DNA of 64,000 bases from Micromonospora ureilytica (GTDB taxonomy: Bacteria; Actinomycetota; Actinomycetes; Mycobacteriales; Micromonosporaceae). This document shows, piece by piece, positions 19,001 through 27,031 of the stretch. Made by a program: the position numbers and the translations under genes. The stretch's first letter is position 1. Each line of letters begins with the position of its first letter. The stretch spans positions 2,666,001-2,730,000 of the forward strand of contig NZ_JADOTX010000001.1 of the NCBI RefSeq assembly GCF_015751765.1, given 5' to 3'. The notes under the pieces are model-generated. The model was not told where the DNA came from. It was given only the letters and a program-made list of their open reading frames with translations, and searched no databases.

Positions 19001-21618
19001 CGGGCACGCTCCGACTTCGGCGTGGCCGGGTCCTTGGCGAGCGCCGCACCCATGTTGCCGATGCCGTAGTCGTTGATGTAGCCCTCCAGCGCCCAGGACA
19101 CCGACTCCCCGGTGGACGTCGGCGTGTAGCCGAGGAACAGGGAGCTCTCGATGCCCTTGCGTCCGACCGCGCTGCGCCCGGACGCGACGGTCGCGTCCTT
19201 CACCGCCGCGTCGTACGCCGCGAGCGGGTCGGGCAGCTTGACCCCGGTGAGGTACGCCTGGGCCAGGGCCACGTTCGCGCTGGTGCCGGTCATCAGGTCG
19301 GCGTAGCCGGGGGACGACCAGCGGGCGATCCAGCCGCCGTCACGGTAGTGCTGGACGAACCCGTCGGAGATCTTGGCGGCGACGTCCGGGTACAGCAGCG
19401 CGTAGGCGGGCCACACGGTGCGGTAGGTGTCCCAGAAGCCGTTGTTGACATAGATCTGGCCGTCGACGACCTTCGCGCCGGTCTGGGTGGCTGTCGACGC
19501 GCCGGTCGCCGCCGCGACCGGGCTTGCGTACTGCCAGCGCGGCGCGGCGGCGGTGCCGGTGTTCTCCGACTGCGAGTTCGGGTAGAGGTTCAACCGGTAC
19601 AGGTTCGAGTACATCGTGACCAGCTGCGCCTCGGTGGCGCCCCGCACCTCGACCCGGCCGAGCCGGTCCTTCCACGAGGCCGTCGCGGCGGCGTGGATCT
19701 GGGCGAAGCTCTTTCCGGTGACCTCCAGGTCGAGGTTCCGGCGCGCCTGGTCGACGGAGAGGAACGACGTGGCGAGACGCATCGTCACCTCCCGCGATCC
19801 GGAGAGGTCGAAGGTGGCCGAGGTCGCGGCGGACGCCGTCGGCGCCCGGTCGAAGGTGCCGGAGACGAACATCCGGCTACGACCGGCCGACAGGCCGCTT
19901 CCGTTGTCGACCCAACCGGTGAACGTGCCGTCCGTGCCGATGGTGAACGTGCCGTTGTGGAAGACGAGACTTCCGGTCGCCTGCCCGGTGGGGAAGGTGA
20001 ACCGCATGATCCCGGCGTGGTCGGTGGGCGACACCTCCGCGACCAGGCCGTTCTGGAGCGTGACCCGGTAGAGGTCCGGCTGCGCCGTCTCGTCGTCGTG
20101 GCGGAAGGCGACCGCACGGCTGGCCGGCTGACCGGTGAGGGGCCCGCCACCGACGACGGGCATCACCGACATCTGGTTGCGGTCACCCATCCAGGGGCTC
20201 GGCTCGTGGGAGATCGCCAGGCCCTGGAGCATCGGCAGGTTGGCCTCGTTGTTGACCCGGTGGTACTCGTACTCCCAGGAGTCGGAGGTCGCGTCGGTCA
20301 CCGGGGTGAAGAAGTTGAACCCGTTCGGCACGGCGGTGATCGGCAGGTTGTTGCCGCGCGAGAAACCGCCGGTCGAGTTGGTGCCCCGTCGGGTGTCGAC
20401 GTAGTTGGTCAGCTTCGAGCCGTCGATCGACGCCGGCGCGGCCGTCACCTCGACGTCGTCGAGCCAACCCTGGAACCGGGTCTCCCCGGTGGCCTGCGGA
20501 TTGTCGTACGCCAGCAGGATGCGGTCGATCGTCTTGCCGCGCGCGACGGTGCCGAGGTCGGCCTGCACCAGGTTCCACTGGTCGGCGAAGAGCACCTTCG
20601 AGGTCCCCTGCCCGGCGCCGGTGAGCGGGTAGCCGTGCTGGTCGGCGGGCGAGCGTCCACTCAGGTAGCTGCCGTCGGTGAAGTGCAGGTCGACGGCGGT
20701 GTAGGTGGACGGGTACCGACCGTCCCCGCCTGTGAACTCGGGGAAGATCTTGTACGACAGTCGGGTCTTCGGCCCCACCGGGATGGTGACGTCGAACAGC
20801 TTGTTCGTCGCGTACGACCGGCCGTTGCCCTCGGCGCCGCCGGAGTAGCGCAGCGCGGCCAGTCCGGTGAACCCGACGTCCGGCTTCGTGGTGTAGCCAC
20901 CGTTCGGCCCGGCGGTCGCCTCGCTGACCATGGGGGTGGCCGGCGGGCGGACGTCCGAGCCGTCGCTGATGTTCCAGTCGGCGAGCTGCACGAGCGAGTC
21001 ACCGGAGTTCGCTGTGACGTTGAGCCGGTAGAAGCCGTACGCGTTCGTGTTGGTGAAGCTGTACGTCCTGGTGGCGAAGCGCCCGCTGAACTTCTCGCCG
21101 GCGCGCTTGTCCAGGTCGGTCCAGGTGCTGCCGTCGTTCGACCCCTGGATGACGAAGTCCCGGGGGTCTCGGCTCGGTGCGTCGTCGGCCGCGGTCAGCG
21201 AGTAACGCACCACAGTCGCCGGCTTGGCGAGCTGGTAGGTCACCCAGCCGGTGGACGCGAACACGAGCCACTTGGTCGACGGATCGTCGTCCTTGAGGTT
21301 CGCGGCGACCTCCCGCGGCGGGTTCTCGTCGCTCGCGGTCACGGCGCTGACCTGGCCGAGCAGGCTGCCGGGCAGGGAGGCGACAGTGCCGCTCAGGTTG
21401 GCCTGGACCGGCTTTCCGTTCGCGCCGACCTCCACGGTGCTGGTGGCGGGCTGCGGGTCGGCGGACTCGAACGAGGAGGTGAAGTTGCCGGGCGTCGCGG
21501 GGGTGGGGGCGGCGTTCGCCAGGGGCGCGGCGACGAGCAGGCCCAGCGGTAGCAGGACGGCTGTCGTGGCCGCGATCAGGCGGGGAGAGAGGGGATGCGC
21601 AAGGGGGGTGTGCGACAT
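16003..21618 (-). CDS. Secreted multidomain GH92 alpha-mannosidase
   Basis: A 1871-residue exported enzyme. After a signal peptide (about 1-36), the order by eye is: F5/8-type-C carbohydrate-binding module (about 75-220), GH92 N-terminal beta-sandwich (about 240-400), GH92 catalytic (alpha/alpha)6 domain (about 410-1130, with DTRRGTNSTGGFSRGNN and GDEDNGEMSSWYILSSLGIY), second F5/8-like module, PKD domain, an unassigned beta-rich region, second PKD, and two IPT/TIG-like repeats. GH92 enzymes are Ca-dependent exo-mannosidases, mostly alpha-1,2, acting on yeast mannan or N-glycans. The start is ATG at 21618; only a weak GAAAGG precedes it. A LacI-type palindrome lies 83 nt upstream. The accessory-domain chain is longer than usual. 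Confidence 0.93.
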   Translation of the reverse strand: MSHTPLAHPLSPRLIAATTAVLLPLGLLVAAPLANAAPTPATPGNFTSSFESADPQPATSTVEVGANGKPVQANLSGTVASLPGSLLGQVSAVTASDENPPREVAANLKDDDPSTKWLVFASTGWVTYQLAKPATVVRYSLTAADDAPSRDPRDFVIQGSNDGSTWTDLDKRAGEKFSGRFATRTYSFTNTNAYGFYRLNVTANSGDSLVQLADWNISDGSDVRPPATPMVSEATAGPNGGYTTKPDVGFTGLAALRYSGGAEGNGRSYATNKLFDVTIPVGPKTRLSYKIFPEFTGGDGRYPSTYTAVDLHFTDGSYLSGRSPADQHGYPLTGAGQGTSKVLFADQWNLVQADLGTVARGKTIDRILLAYDNPQATGETRFQGWLDDVEVTAAPASIDGSKLTNYVDTRRGTNSTGGFSRGNNLPITAVPNGFNFFTPVTDATSDSWEYEYHRVNNEANLPMLQGLAISHEPSPWMGDRNQMSVMPVVGGGPLTGQPASRAVAFRHDDETAQPDLYRVTLQNGLVAEVSPTDHAGIMRFTFPTGQATGSLVFHNGTFTIGTDGTFTGWVDNGSGLSAGRSRMFVSGTFDRAPTASAATSATFDLSGSREVTMRLATSFLSVDQARRNLDLEVTGKSFAQIHAAATASWKDRLGRVEVRGATEAQLVTMYSNLYRLNLYPNSQSENTGTAAAPRWQYASPVAAATGASTATQTGAKVVDGQIYVNNGFWDTYRTVWPAYALLYPDVAAKISDGFVQHYRDGGWIARWSSPGYADLMTGTSANVALAQAYLTGVKLPDPLAAYDAAVKDATVASGRSAVGRKGIESSLFLGYTPTSTGESVSWALEGYINDYGIGNMGAALAKDPATPKSERARLKEESRYFLERARNYVHLFDPKTKLFQGRDAAGNFLAGDPLDWGGVYTETNGWNFAFTAQQDGQGLTNLYGGQKALRDKLDAFFTTPENADRPGGYGGVIHEMLEARAVRMGQLGMSNQPSHHIPYMYNVAGAPAKTQEKVREILRRLYVGSEIGQGYLGDEDNGEMSSWYILSSLGIYPLQAGSSEWAIGSPQFTRMTVHRSSGDIVVNAPNNSAANVYVQDVKVNGKKQRGLSVDVAALAKGGTIDFQMGSKPSSWGTGKNDAPPSLTKGDEAPKPLQDVTGPGLGTATATGGQDASKLFDDSSTTQLTFTSATPQITWAFRGGKQKPKYYTVTSGAGVGDPADWRLQGSNDGLTWTTVDSRTGQVFPWRNQTRPYSIDKPGRFAQFRLAVTKTVGAAQTNLAEVELLAGGDLDLGGGDIAVTAADGVHATTGVPVSVPLATVTGGDASGYQATIDWGDGTPVTAGTVTLSSRAVYRIGGSHTYATPGYHQANVTVTDGDSQSSATVGVEVAYAPASGLTAAFDSVCVGDEGTLAADCDAKSWAYSRAALAAGGVTQGQQRQVPGTELRFTVPVIPAGQPDNATGNGATVVLDLPEDAKSISFIGAGTQGNQSTTGTATFSDGSTASIPIQLSDWTLGGNANGTPSYGNIIVARTAYRLQGTSRDGAQPFLFATAPYQIPAGKTLVSVTLPTQTGDPRSAGRIHVFAVANDGTPAPALTTAAPKDQTATAGQALAANLGAVTGGVPGTTGYRARVQWGDGTVPDDVTIGASGAMSGRHAYAREGTYTVRVTAWDTLSSSTGSFTVTVARGGSQPAIALSASGTVTTGGAITVDGSGFAAGEQVTVSVGTDPARTVKVAASATGTVRASVPTSGDAQPGRYAVTATGASSRTPATATVQVTGEPEARTYQPRVALLTTSGPRGTSIMFDGSGFAPNEVVTIAFGTGLAVSTVRANGDGVISGATVSVPGAAKAGATSVTLNGATSATKVSRPFTVTG

Positions 21619-21700
21619 GAGGGACGGAGCCTTTCGACTCGAACCGGGTCGAGTACGTCGAACGTGTGGGCAGTGTGGAGCGGGTGGCGGGTCGGAGCCC

Positions 21701-21714
21701 TGACATCGTTGTCA
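21701..21714. promoter_or_regulatory. LacI-type operator upstream of GH92 gene
   Basis: TGACATCGTTGTCA has perfect TGACA/TGTCA arms around a CG-centred core, a common LacI-family operator form. It lies 83 nt upstream of the mannosidase start and is different from the TGTTA-type operators of the fucose locus, so a different regulator is likely. Confidence 0.62.
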
Positions 21715-21847
21715 TTGGAGATCGTGAGCAACGGGAGCCGGGGCCTGTGGACTGCCGCTGATAGTTCCGGGCGCAGCACGGCCGTGTCAACGGGTTGGTC
21801 GCGCCGAAACGGCCGCCGCCCCCTCCCGGGCCCCGGCGGCCGAGGTG

Positions 21848-21888
21848 CCGGGCCTCGACGCCGTCCGACGACGGACGCCGAGGCCCGG
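21848..21888 (-). terminator. Terminator after GH19 chitinase
   Basis: A long hairpin pairs CCGGGCCTCG (21848-21857) with CGAGGCCCGG (21879-21888), and CGTCCG with CGGACG around an ACGA loop, with a small internal bulge. It lies just beyond the chitinase stop codon. Confidence 0.8.
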
Positions 21889-21895
21889 CCACGGA

Positions 21896-22975
21896 TCAGC
21901 AGTAGAGGTTGGCTCCGGCGGACACGCCGAGGATGCCGACGAACTGCTGGTACCTGGTGACGCGACTCTGCACCTGGGCGGGATTTCCGCCGTTGCACTC
22001 GATCGAGCCGTTGATGCTGCGGATCGTCTGACCGAACCCGGCGCCGTTGACCATCGCGTTGTGGGCGGTCATGGTGCCTGGACCGTTCTGGGTCATCCAG
22101 TACCAGATACCTGTCTTCCAGGCCACCGACGCGTCGGTCTGCACCAGCCACGGGTTCGTCAACAGCGGCAGGTTGAGCGCGTTACCCGCCGCGTTGTAGT
22201 TGAAGTTCCAACTGAGCTGGATCGGGCCCCGCCCGTAGTAGGCGGCCTGCCCGGCAGGGCACCCGTACGGCTGCCCGTAGTCGCAGTAGTGCGGGTAGTT
22301 CGCGGTGTTCTGCTCGACCACGTGCACGAGCCCGCCGGTCTCGTGGTAGACGTTCGCCAGGAAGGCCGCGGCCTCCTGCCGTTGGACGGTGGCGCTGCCG
22401 CTGCGCGCGAACGCCGGGTAGGCGCTGAGCGCGGCGACAAGTCCGGAGTACGTGTAGAACGAGTTGCGACCTGGGAACATCTGGTTGAACTGGGCCTCGG
22501 TGACCACGAAGCCGCCCGGGTTGGTGGGCGGCGGGGTGGTCGGTGGCTGACCGCCACAGGTGTACGGCTCCCAGTACCAGGTGCTGACGACGGGGTCGTA
22601 CCCCGGGTTGTCGTGCTCGGCGATGTAGTAGGAACCGTTTGTGTACCGCACTATCGCCCCGGTGGCGTACCAGGTCCCGGCGGTCCAGTTCGGGTAGCTG
22701 CAGGTCCCCCCGGTGGGCGGCGTGGTGCCCCCGCCACATGCGCCGAGGTCCTCCCAGACACCCGTCGTGCCCGGCGGCGCCTCGTTCTGGGTCCACCACT
22801 TCGCCCGGTAGTTACGGCCGTTGTGGGAGACCTGGGCGTCTCCCCAGTAGACGGCCGGTGCCTGCCACGATGCTGAACAGGCCGCCGCCGACGCGGCGGT
22901 GGCCGGGATGACCGCCACCAGCCCACCGGCGACGATCAGTGCCGCCAGCGCGACCAGCGCGCGCAGTCTCGTCAT
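21896..22975 (-). CDS. Secreted GH19 chitinase with two N-terminal binding modules
   Basis: A 359-residue exported chitinase. The signal peptide (about 1-32) is followed by a CBM5/12 module (YRAKWWTQNEAPPG, W-rich, disulfide-bounded), a second small W-rich module of the same general type, a Pro/Thr linker, and the GH19 catalytic domain (about 145-359). The catalytic glutamate is in VYHETGGLV, and YYGRGPIQLSWNFNY is the GH19 signature. The start is ATG at 22975 with AGGAGG upstream; an upstream in-frame codon at 23056 is rejected. It is divergent from a CE4 deacetylase, forming a chitin-degrading pair. Confidence 0.94.
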   Translation of the reverse strand: MTRLRALVALAALIVAGGLVAVIPATAASAAACSASWQAPAVYWGDAQVSHNGRNYRAKWWTQNEAPPGTTGVWEDLGACGGGTTPPTGGTCSYPNWTAGTWYATGAIVRYTNGSYYIAEHDNPGYDPVVSTWYWEPYTCGGQPPTTPPPTNPGGFVVTEAQFNQMFPGRNSFYTYSGLVAALSAYPAFARSGSATVQRQEAAAFLANVYHETGGLVHVVEQNTANYPHYCDYGQPYGCPAGQAAYYGRGPIQLSWNFNYNAAGNALNLPLLTNPWLVQTDASVAWKTGIWYWMTQNGPGTMTAHNAMVNGAGFGQTIRSINGSIECNGGNPAQVQSRVTRYQQFVGILGVSAGANLYC

Positions 22976-23037
22976 GTGATCACTTCCCTCCTGGTACCTC
23001 GCTGGCCGAAACCCGGGCGGATATCGACCGAAGTGAC

Positions 23038-23057
23038 TGTAACATCTTCTGTTCACA
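23038..23057. promoter_or_regulatory. Near-palindrome in chitinase/deacetylase intergenic region
   Basis: TGTAACA-tcttc-TGTTCACA forms an imperfect inverted repeat 63 nt upstream of the chitinase ATG, inside the only AT-rich patch of this gap. It could be an operator. It does not match the DasR site or the direct-repeat chi operator known in Streptomyces. Confidence 0.35.
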
Positions 23058-23246
23058 ATCTTTACTATTACGTGCGGCCGGCTCGACGGTCGGCTCGGCG
23101 ACGGCTGTCGATAATTCCGGCAGCTTTCCGGATCATGTCGGGTACATACGTATCGACGAGCATGATCGAGATCCCCCGGGAGGCCGCAGTGCCTGGCCAG
23201 CCCCCAAACAGCCCTCTGCGTTGTTCCGAGGATGTTCCGGAACTTG

Positions 23247-23275
23247 TTGACGCGTTGGAATTCTCGCTGTAATAC
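23247..23275 (+). promoter_or_regulatory. Promoter of CE4 deacetylase
   Basis: TTGACG (23247-23252), an exact 17-nt spacer and TAATAC (23270-23275) form a strong housekeeping-type promoter. It leaves a leader of about 120 nt before the deacetylase ATG. Confidence 0.68.
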
Positions 23276-23404
23276 TCCGATCCACTGAGGTCAATGCCAT
23301 CGGCTTCGTTGCGGTCTCGGCTCCACCCCACCACTCATCCACACCTGTCCGGACTGTGCTGCCCGCCCCCCAGGGCGCGTCCGGCCTGCGCGAAGGGGCA
23401 CCAG

Positions 23405-24427
23405 ATGAGCAGGCTCTTCCCCCGCACCGCCCTGTGGTCGAGGCGGTTGCGCGCGGCGCTCGCCGTCCTGGCCACCGCCGTCGCCATGTGCGGCGTCGTC
23501 CTCGCGGCCACCTCGACCCCGTCGAGCGCCGCCACCTGCAACGGCTATGTCGGCCTCACCTTCGACGACGGTCCGACCGGCAGCACCAGCTCGCTGCTGA
23601 ACGTGCTGCGCACCAACGGCGTACGCGCCACCATGTTCAACGTCGGGCAGAACGTCCAGAACAACCGGTCGGCCGCGCAGGCCCAGGTGTCAGCCGGCAT
23701 GTGGGTCGCCAACCACAGCTGGAACCACGCACACATGACCTCGATGAGCCAGTCGCAGATGCAGTCGGACCTGTCCCAGACCAGCTCGGCGATCCAGTCG
23801 GCGACCGGCAGCCGACCGACGCTGTTCCGGCCGCCCTACGGCGAGACCAACTCCACGTTGCAGTCCGTCGCGTCGTCGCTGGGCATGCGCCAGGTGATCT
23901 GGGACGTGGACTCCCAGGACTGGAACGGCGCCAGCGTCAGCCAGATCGTGGCCAACGCGAGCCGACTCCAGGCCGGTCAGGTCATCCTGATGCACGACGG
24001 GATCCAGAACACCCGCGACGCGATCCCCCAGATCATGGCCAACCTGACCAGTCGCAACCTGTGCCCCGGCATGATCTCGCCGTCCACCGGCCGCGCGGTA
24101 GCGCCCGACGGCACCACCCCGCCGCCCACCACCACCCCGCCGCCCGCCGGCGGCACCTGCACCGCCACCGCCACGACCCCCAACGTCTGGGGCGACAGGT
24201 ACAACACGTCGGTGACGGTCAGCGGCGCCAGCACGTGGACAGTGGTCGTGGCCATCACCTCGCCCCAGCGGGTCACCACCATCTGGAACGGCACCGCCAC
24301 CTGGGACAGCAGCGGCACCGTCATGACCATGCGGTCCAACGGCAGCGGCAACACCTTCGGCTTCACCACGATGACCAACGGCAACAGCAGCGCCCGCCCG
24401 CAGATCCGTTCCTGCACCTCGGGTTGA
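23405..24427 (+). CDS. Secreted CE4 polysaccharide deacetylase with CBM2
   Basis: A 340-residue exported enzyme. A signal peptide (about 1-43) is followed by a NodB-homology domain with all CE4 motifs: LTFDDGP (metal/base Asp), ANHSWNHAHM (metal histidines), LFRPPYGETN, and ILMHDG near its end. A Pro/Thr linker leads to a C-terminal CBM2-type module (VTVSGASTWTVVV to RSCTSG). Likely substrates are acetyl-xylan or chitin oligomers; the chitinase across the divergent gap favours chitin, while CBM2 favours plant polysaccharide. The start is ATG at 23405. A strong hairpin follows the stop. Confidence 0.92.
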   Translation: MSRLFPRTALWSRRLRAALAVLATAVAMCGVVLAATSTPSSAATCNGYVGLTFDDGPTGSTSSLLNVLRTNGVRATMFNVGQNVQNNRSAAQAQVSAGMWVANHSWNHAHMTSMSQSQMQSDLSQTSSAIQSATGSRPTLFRPPYGETNSTLQSVASSLGMRQVIWDVDSQDWNGASVSQIVANASRLQAGQVILMHDGIQNTRDAIPQIMANLTSRNLCPGMISPSTGRAVAPDGTTPPPTTTPPPAGGTCTATATTPNVWGDRYNTSVTVSGASTWTVVVAITSPQRVTTIWNGTATWDSSGTVMTMRSNGSGNTFGFTTMTNGNSSARPQIRSCTSG

Positions 24428-24447
24428 CATCGCCCGGGTCCGAATCG

Positions 24448-24480
24448 TGCGCGGTGGGTGCGCCCGGCACCCACCGCGCA
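24448..24480 (+). terminator. Terminator after CE4 deacetylase
   Basis: A perfect 13-bp stem (TGCGCGGTGGGTG with its complement) closes a 7-nt loop, 20 nt beyond the deacetylase stop. Confidence 0.85.
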
Positions 24481-24512
24481 CCGGGCCACCCGCGGCGCGG
24501 ACCAGCTGCAAC

Positions 24513-24518
24513 TAGCCT
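24513..24518 (+). promoter_or_regulatory. Probable -10 box for leaderless acetamidase gene
   Basis: TAGCCT ends exactly 6 nt before the ATG at 24525, and no ribosome-binding site is visible. This spacing is typical of leaderless actinobacterial transcripts. No clear -35 box is visible. Confidence 0.5.
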
Positions 24519-24524
24519 GCACAG

Positions 24525-25484
24525 ATGCGACACACCCTCATCCCGGGGGATGACAGCCTCCACGGTCACTTCTCCCCCGATGTCCCGCCGGTGCTCACCA
24601 TCGACCCCGGCGACACAGTCACCTATCGCACCCTGGACTGCTGGTGGTCCGCCGGCCCGTACCCGGGCGGACCGAACCGGGACCGGCCCCGGGTCGCGCA
24701 GCACCAACCCGACCACGGACACGCGTTGATCGGTCCGGTCGCGGTCCGCGGTGCGCGCGCCGGACAGACCCTCGTGGTACGCATCGACGCGGTCGTCCCG
24801 GCCAGTTGGGGAACCACAGTGGCCGGCGGCTGGCCGAGCGGGTTCAACGAGCGCTACGGCGTGCAGGACCAACAGGTGGTGCACGCCTGGACGCTGGACC
24901 CGGTGACGATGACCGGCCGCAGCCAGCATGGCCACGCTGTCGCGCTGCGGCCCTTCATGGGAGTGCTCGGCATGCCACCCGCGGAGCCGGGACGGCACTC
25001 GACGACCCCACCGCGCCCCTGGGGCGGCAATCTGGACTGCCGGGACCTCACCGCCGGCAGCACTCTCCTGCTGCCGATCCCGGTCGACGACGCGCTGTTC
25101 TCCGTCGGGGACGGGCACGCCGCACAGGGTGACGGCGAGGTCGGCGGCACCGCGATCGAGTGTCCGATGGACGAGGTGACGTTGACCTTCGACGTGCGCG
25201 ACGACTTTCCGGTCACCGGCCCGGTGGCTCGTACCCCCGATGCCTGGCTGACGCTTGGCGTCGGTGCGTCCCTCGACGACGCCACGTTCGCCGCCCTGGA
25301 CTCGATGCTGACCCTGATGCAGCGGCTGCACTCGCTCAGCCGCGCGGACGCGGTGGCGCTGGCCAGCATCGCTGTCGACGTACGGGTGACGCAGATCGTC
25401 AACCAGAGCGTCGGCGCACACGCGGTGCTCCGCGACGACGCGCTGCGCTGGCCGGACGCCGATTCTGTCGGGGGCCGCCGTTAG
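24525..25484 (+). CDS. Acetamidase/formamidase family protein
   Basis: A 319-residue cytoplasmic amidohydrolase of the FmdA/AmdA family, which hydrolyses formamide or acetamide to the acid and ammonia. Diagnostic stretches are the N-terminal FSPDVPPVLTIDPGD, the central RPWGGNLDCRDL and LPIPVDDALFSVGDGHAAQG (metal/active-site region), and GTAIECPMDEVTLTFDV. It lacks a signal peptide. It stands between a terminator and the WGR gene 61 nt downstream and is probably a single-gene unit. Substrate cannot be told from sequence. Confidence 0.92.
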   Translation: MRHTLIPGDDSLHGHFSPDVPPVLTIDPGDTVTYRTLDCWWSAGPYPGGPNRDRPRVAQHQPDHGHALIGPVAVRGARAGQTLVVRIDAVVPASWGTTVAGGWPSGFNERYGVQDQQVVHAWTLDPVTMTGRSQHGHAVALRPFMGVLGMPPAEPGRHSTTPPRPWGGNLDCRDLTAGSTLLLPIPVDDALFSVGDGHAAQGDGEVGGTAIECPMDEVTLTFDVRDDFPVTGPVARTPDAWLTLGVGASLDDATFAALDSMLTLMQRLHSLSRADAVALASIAVDVRVTQIVNQSVGAHAVLRDDALRWPDADSVGGRR

Positions 25485-25545
25485 CGTGTGGGCACTGTCG
25501 CCGCGCCGGCCGGATCGCGCCGCTCGCTGACCCTCGGAGGCCCCC

Positions 25546-26964
25546 ATGTCCCAGGAGACGACCTACCTCGAACTGTCCGAAGTGGACGGTGCGCACAAGT
25601 TCTACGAGGTCATCGTCGACAACGCCACACTGACGGTGCGCTACGGCCGGATCGGTGACCAGGGGCAGGTCAAGGCGAGTGCCTATCCGGACAACGCCCG
25701 GGCCCGGGCCGCCGCGGCGAAGAAGATCGGGGAGAAGGTCCGCAAGGGCTACGCGCCGGCGGTCCCCGGGGTCCGCCAGAAGCGCACCGTGTCGCGGCGG
25801 CAGATCGTGAGCACCCGCTCCACCGCCCACACCGCCCCGGTGCTCTGGCGCTACGACTCCGGCGCCCCCGCGTTCGGCATCTTCGTCGACGGGCAGCACT
25901 GCATGGTCGGCAACGAGCACGGTGTCATCACGACGCTCGACCACGACGCGCAGGTCCGCGGCCAGGTCCGCCTTCCCGACGGGGTGAAGTGCATCGTCGC
26001 CGACGACGCCTGGATCTACGCCGGCTGCGACGACGGCAACGTCTACGACCTGTCCGGCAAGGTGCCCCGGGTGGCGTACGCGATCGCCCCGGAGATCGAC
26101 ATCTACTGGCTGGACATCCACGACGGCGTCCTCGGCGTCTCCGACGCCGACGGCGGCATCACCGCCGTCGACCACGAGGACGAGTTCCTGTGGCGTCGTC
26201 CCGGGCGGGGGCGTTCGGCCTGGATGGTGCGGTGCGACAACGACGCCATCTACCACGGCCACTCGCAGGGCGTGACCGGCTACGAGTGGCGTACCGGCGG
26301 GGAGCTGTGGCACACCACTACCGGTTCGGTGCTCTTCGGCTGGCAGGAGCACGGCAGCGTGTTCGCCGGGACGGGCACCCGCGAGGTGGTGCGCCTGTCC
26401 AAGTCGGGTCGCCTCGAACGCACCTACCGCTGCGACGCCCCGGTCTTCTCCTGCGCCACCGCCGAAGGCGGTCGGTACGTCTTCGCCGGCGACAGCCAGT
26501 CTTCGATCTACTGCTTCGACGCGGCGGGCACCCGGCTGTGGAAGCTCGGCACCGGCTGCGGCTCGGCGTACTCCATGCAGTACCACGACGACCGGCTCTA
26601 CGTCGTCACCACCGGCGGCCATCTGGCCTGCATCGACGCGAGCGAGCCGGCCATCCGCGCGGCGCAGGCCGGTGACGTTCCCCAGGTCCGCGACATCAAG
26701 GCCCCCCGCCAGGCGCCCCAGCCGGTGCAACCGACGATCGTCGAGGTGACAAGCGACCTGGGCGCGGGCGTGGTCGTGCAGTGCCTTGACGATCGGGGGC
26801 GGCTGCGGGTTCAGGTGCTCTCCGACGGCTACCGGCGCGACTGGTCGGTGCAGTTTCCCAAGGGGATTCGCGAGCCGGGCGCCCGCTATCTGGTGACCGA
26901 GGTACGGGAGTCCAGCCGCGGTGGTTACTACCGCGCGTACGGCGACATCCGCCGTCTGCGCTGA
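25546..26964 (+). CDS. WGR-domain protein with C-terminal beta-propeller
   Basis: A 472-residue cytoplasmic protein. Residues 1-80 are a WGR domain (YEVIVDNATLTVRYGRIGDQGQ), a nucleic-acid-binding module known from PARPs and bacterial MolR-type proteins. Residues 95-370 contain repeated blades of the PQQ/quinoprotein-like propeller kind (GVITTLDHDAQVRGQV, GNVYDLSGKVP, SSIYCFDAAGTRLWKL). A C-terminal SH3-like segment follows. There is no catalytic PARP domain. It lies 67 nt upstream of the nuclease-HerA trio on the same strand and may belong to it. Function is not known. Confidence 0.78.
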   Translation: MSQETTYLELSEVDGAHKFYEVIVDNATLTVRYGRIGDQGQVKASAYPDNARARAAAAKKIGEKVRKGYAPAVPGVRQKRTVSRRQIVSTRSTAHTAPVLWRYDSGAPAFGIFVDGQHCMVGNEHGVITTLDHDAQVRGQVRLPDGVKCIVADDAWIYAGCDDGNVYDLSGKVPRVAYAIAPEIDIYWLDIHDGVLGVSDADGGITAVDHEDEFLWRRPGRGRSAWMVRCDNDAIYHGHSQGVTGYEWRTGGELWHTTTGSVLFGWQEHGSVFAGTGTREVVRLSKSGRLERTYRCDAPVFSCATAEGGRYVFAGDSQSSIYCFDAAGTRLWKLGTGCGSAYSMQYHDDRLYVVTTGGHLACIDASEPAIRAAQAGDVPQVRDIKAPRQAPQPVQPTIVEVTSDLGAGVVVQCLDDRGRLRVQVLSDGYRRDWSVQFPKGIREPGARYLVTEVRESSRGGYYRAYGDIRRLR

Positions 26965-27019
26965 CCGGCGAGCGCGCCGCTTCCGCTGTCGAGGGCCCCG
27001 GTCGCGCACGCTCGTGTCG

Positions 27020-27025
27020 TAGGGT
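27020..27025 (+). promoter_or_regulatory. Probable -10 box for leaderless nuclease gene
   Basis: TAGGGT ends 6 nt before the ATG at 27032 with no ribosome-binding site of its own. If real, the nuclease-HerA trio has a promoter separate from the WGR gene. No convincing -35 is visible. Confidence 0.42.
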
Positions 27026-27031
27026 GCCGGC

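Noticed and set aside
18397..21552. A 1051-codon open frame on the plus strand opposite the GH92 gene
   Set aside because: It is an antisense artefact of high GC content: its composition is Val/Arg/Gly/Leu-rich with no domain motifs, while the minus strand encodes a clear GH92 enzyme.
23038..23057. DasR-type site for chitin regulation
   Set aside because: The sequence lacks the ACTGGTCTAGACCAGT-like core, so only a generic inverted repeat is reported.
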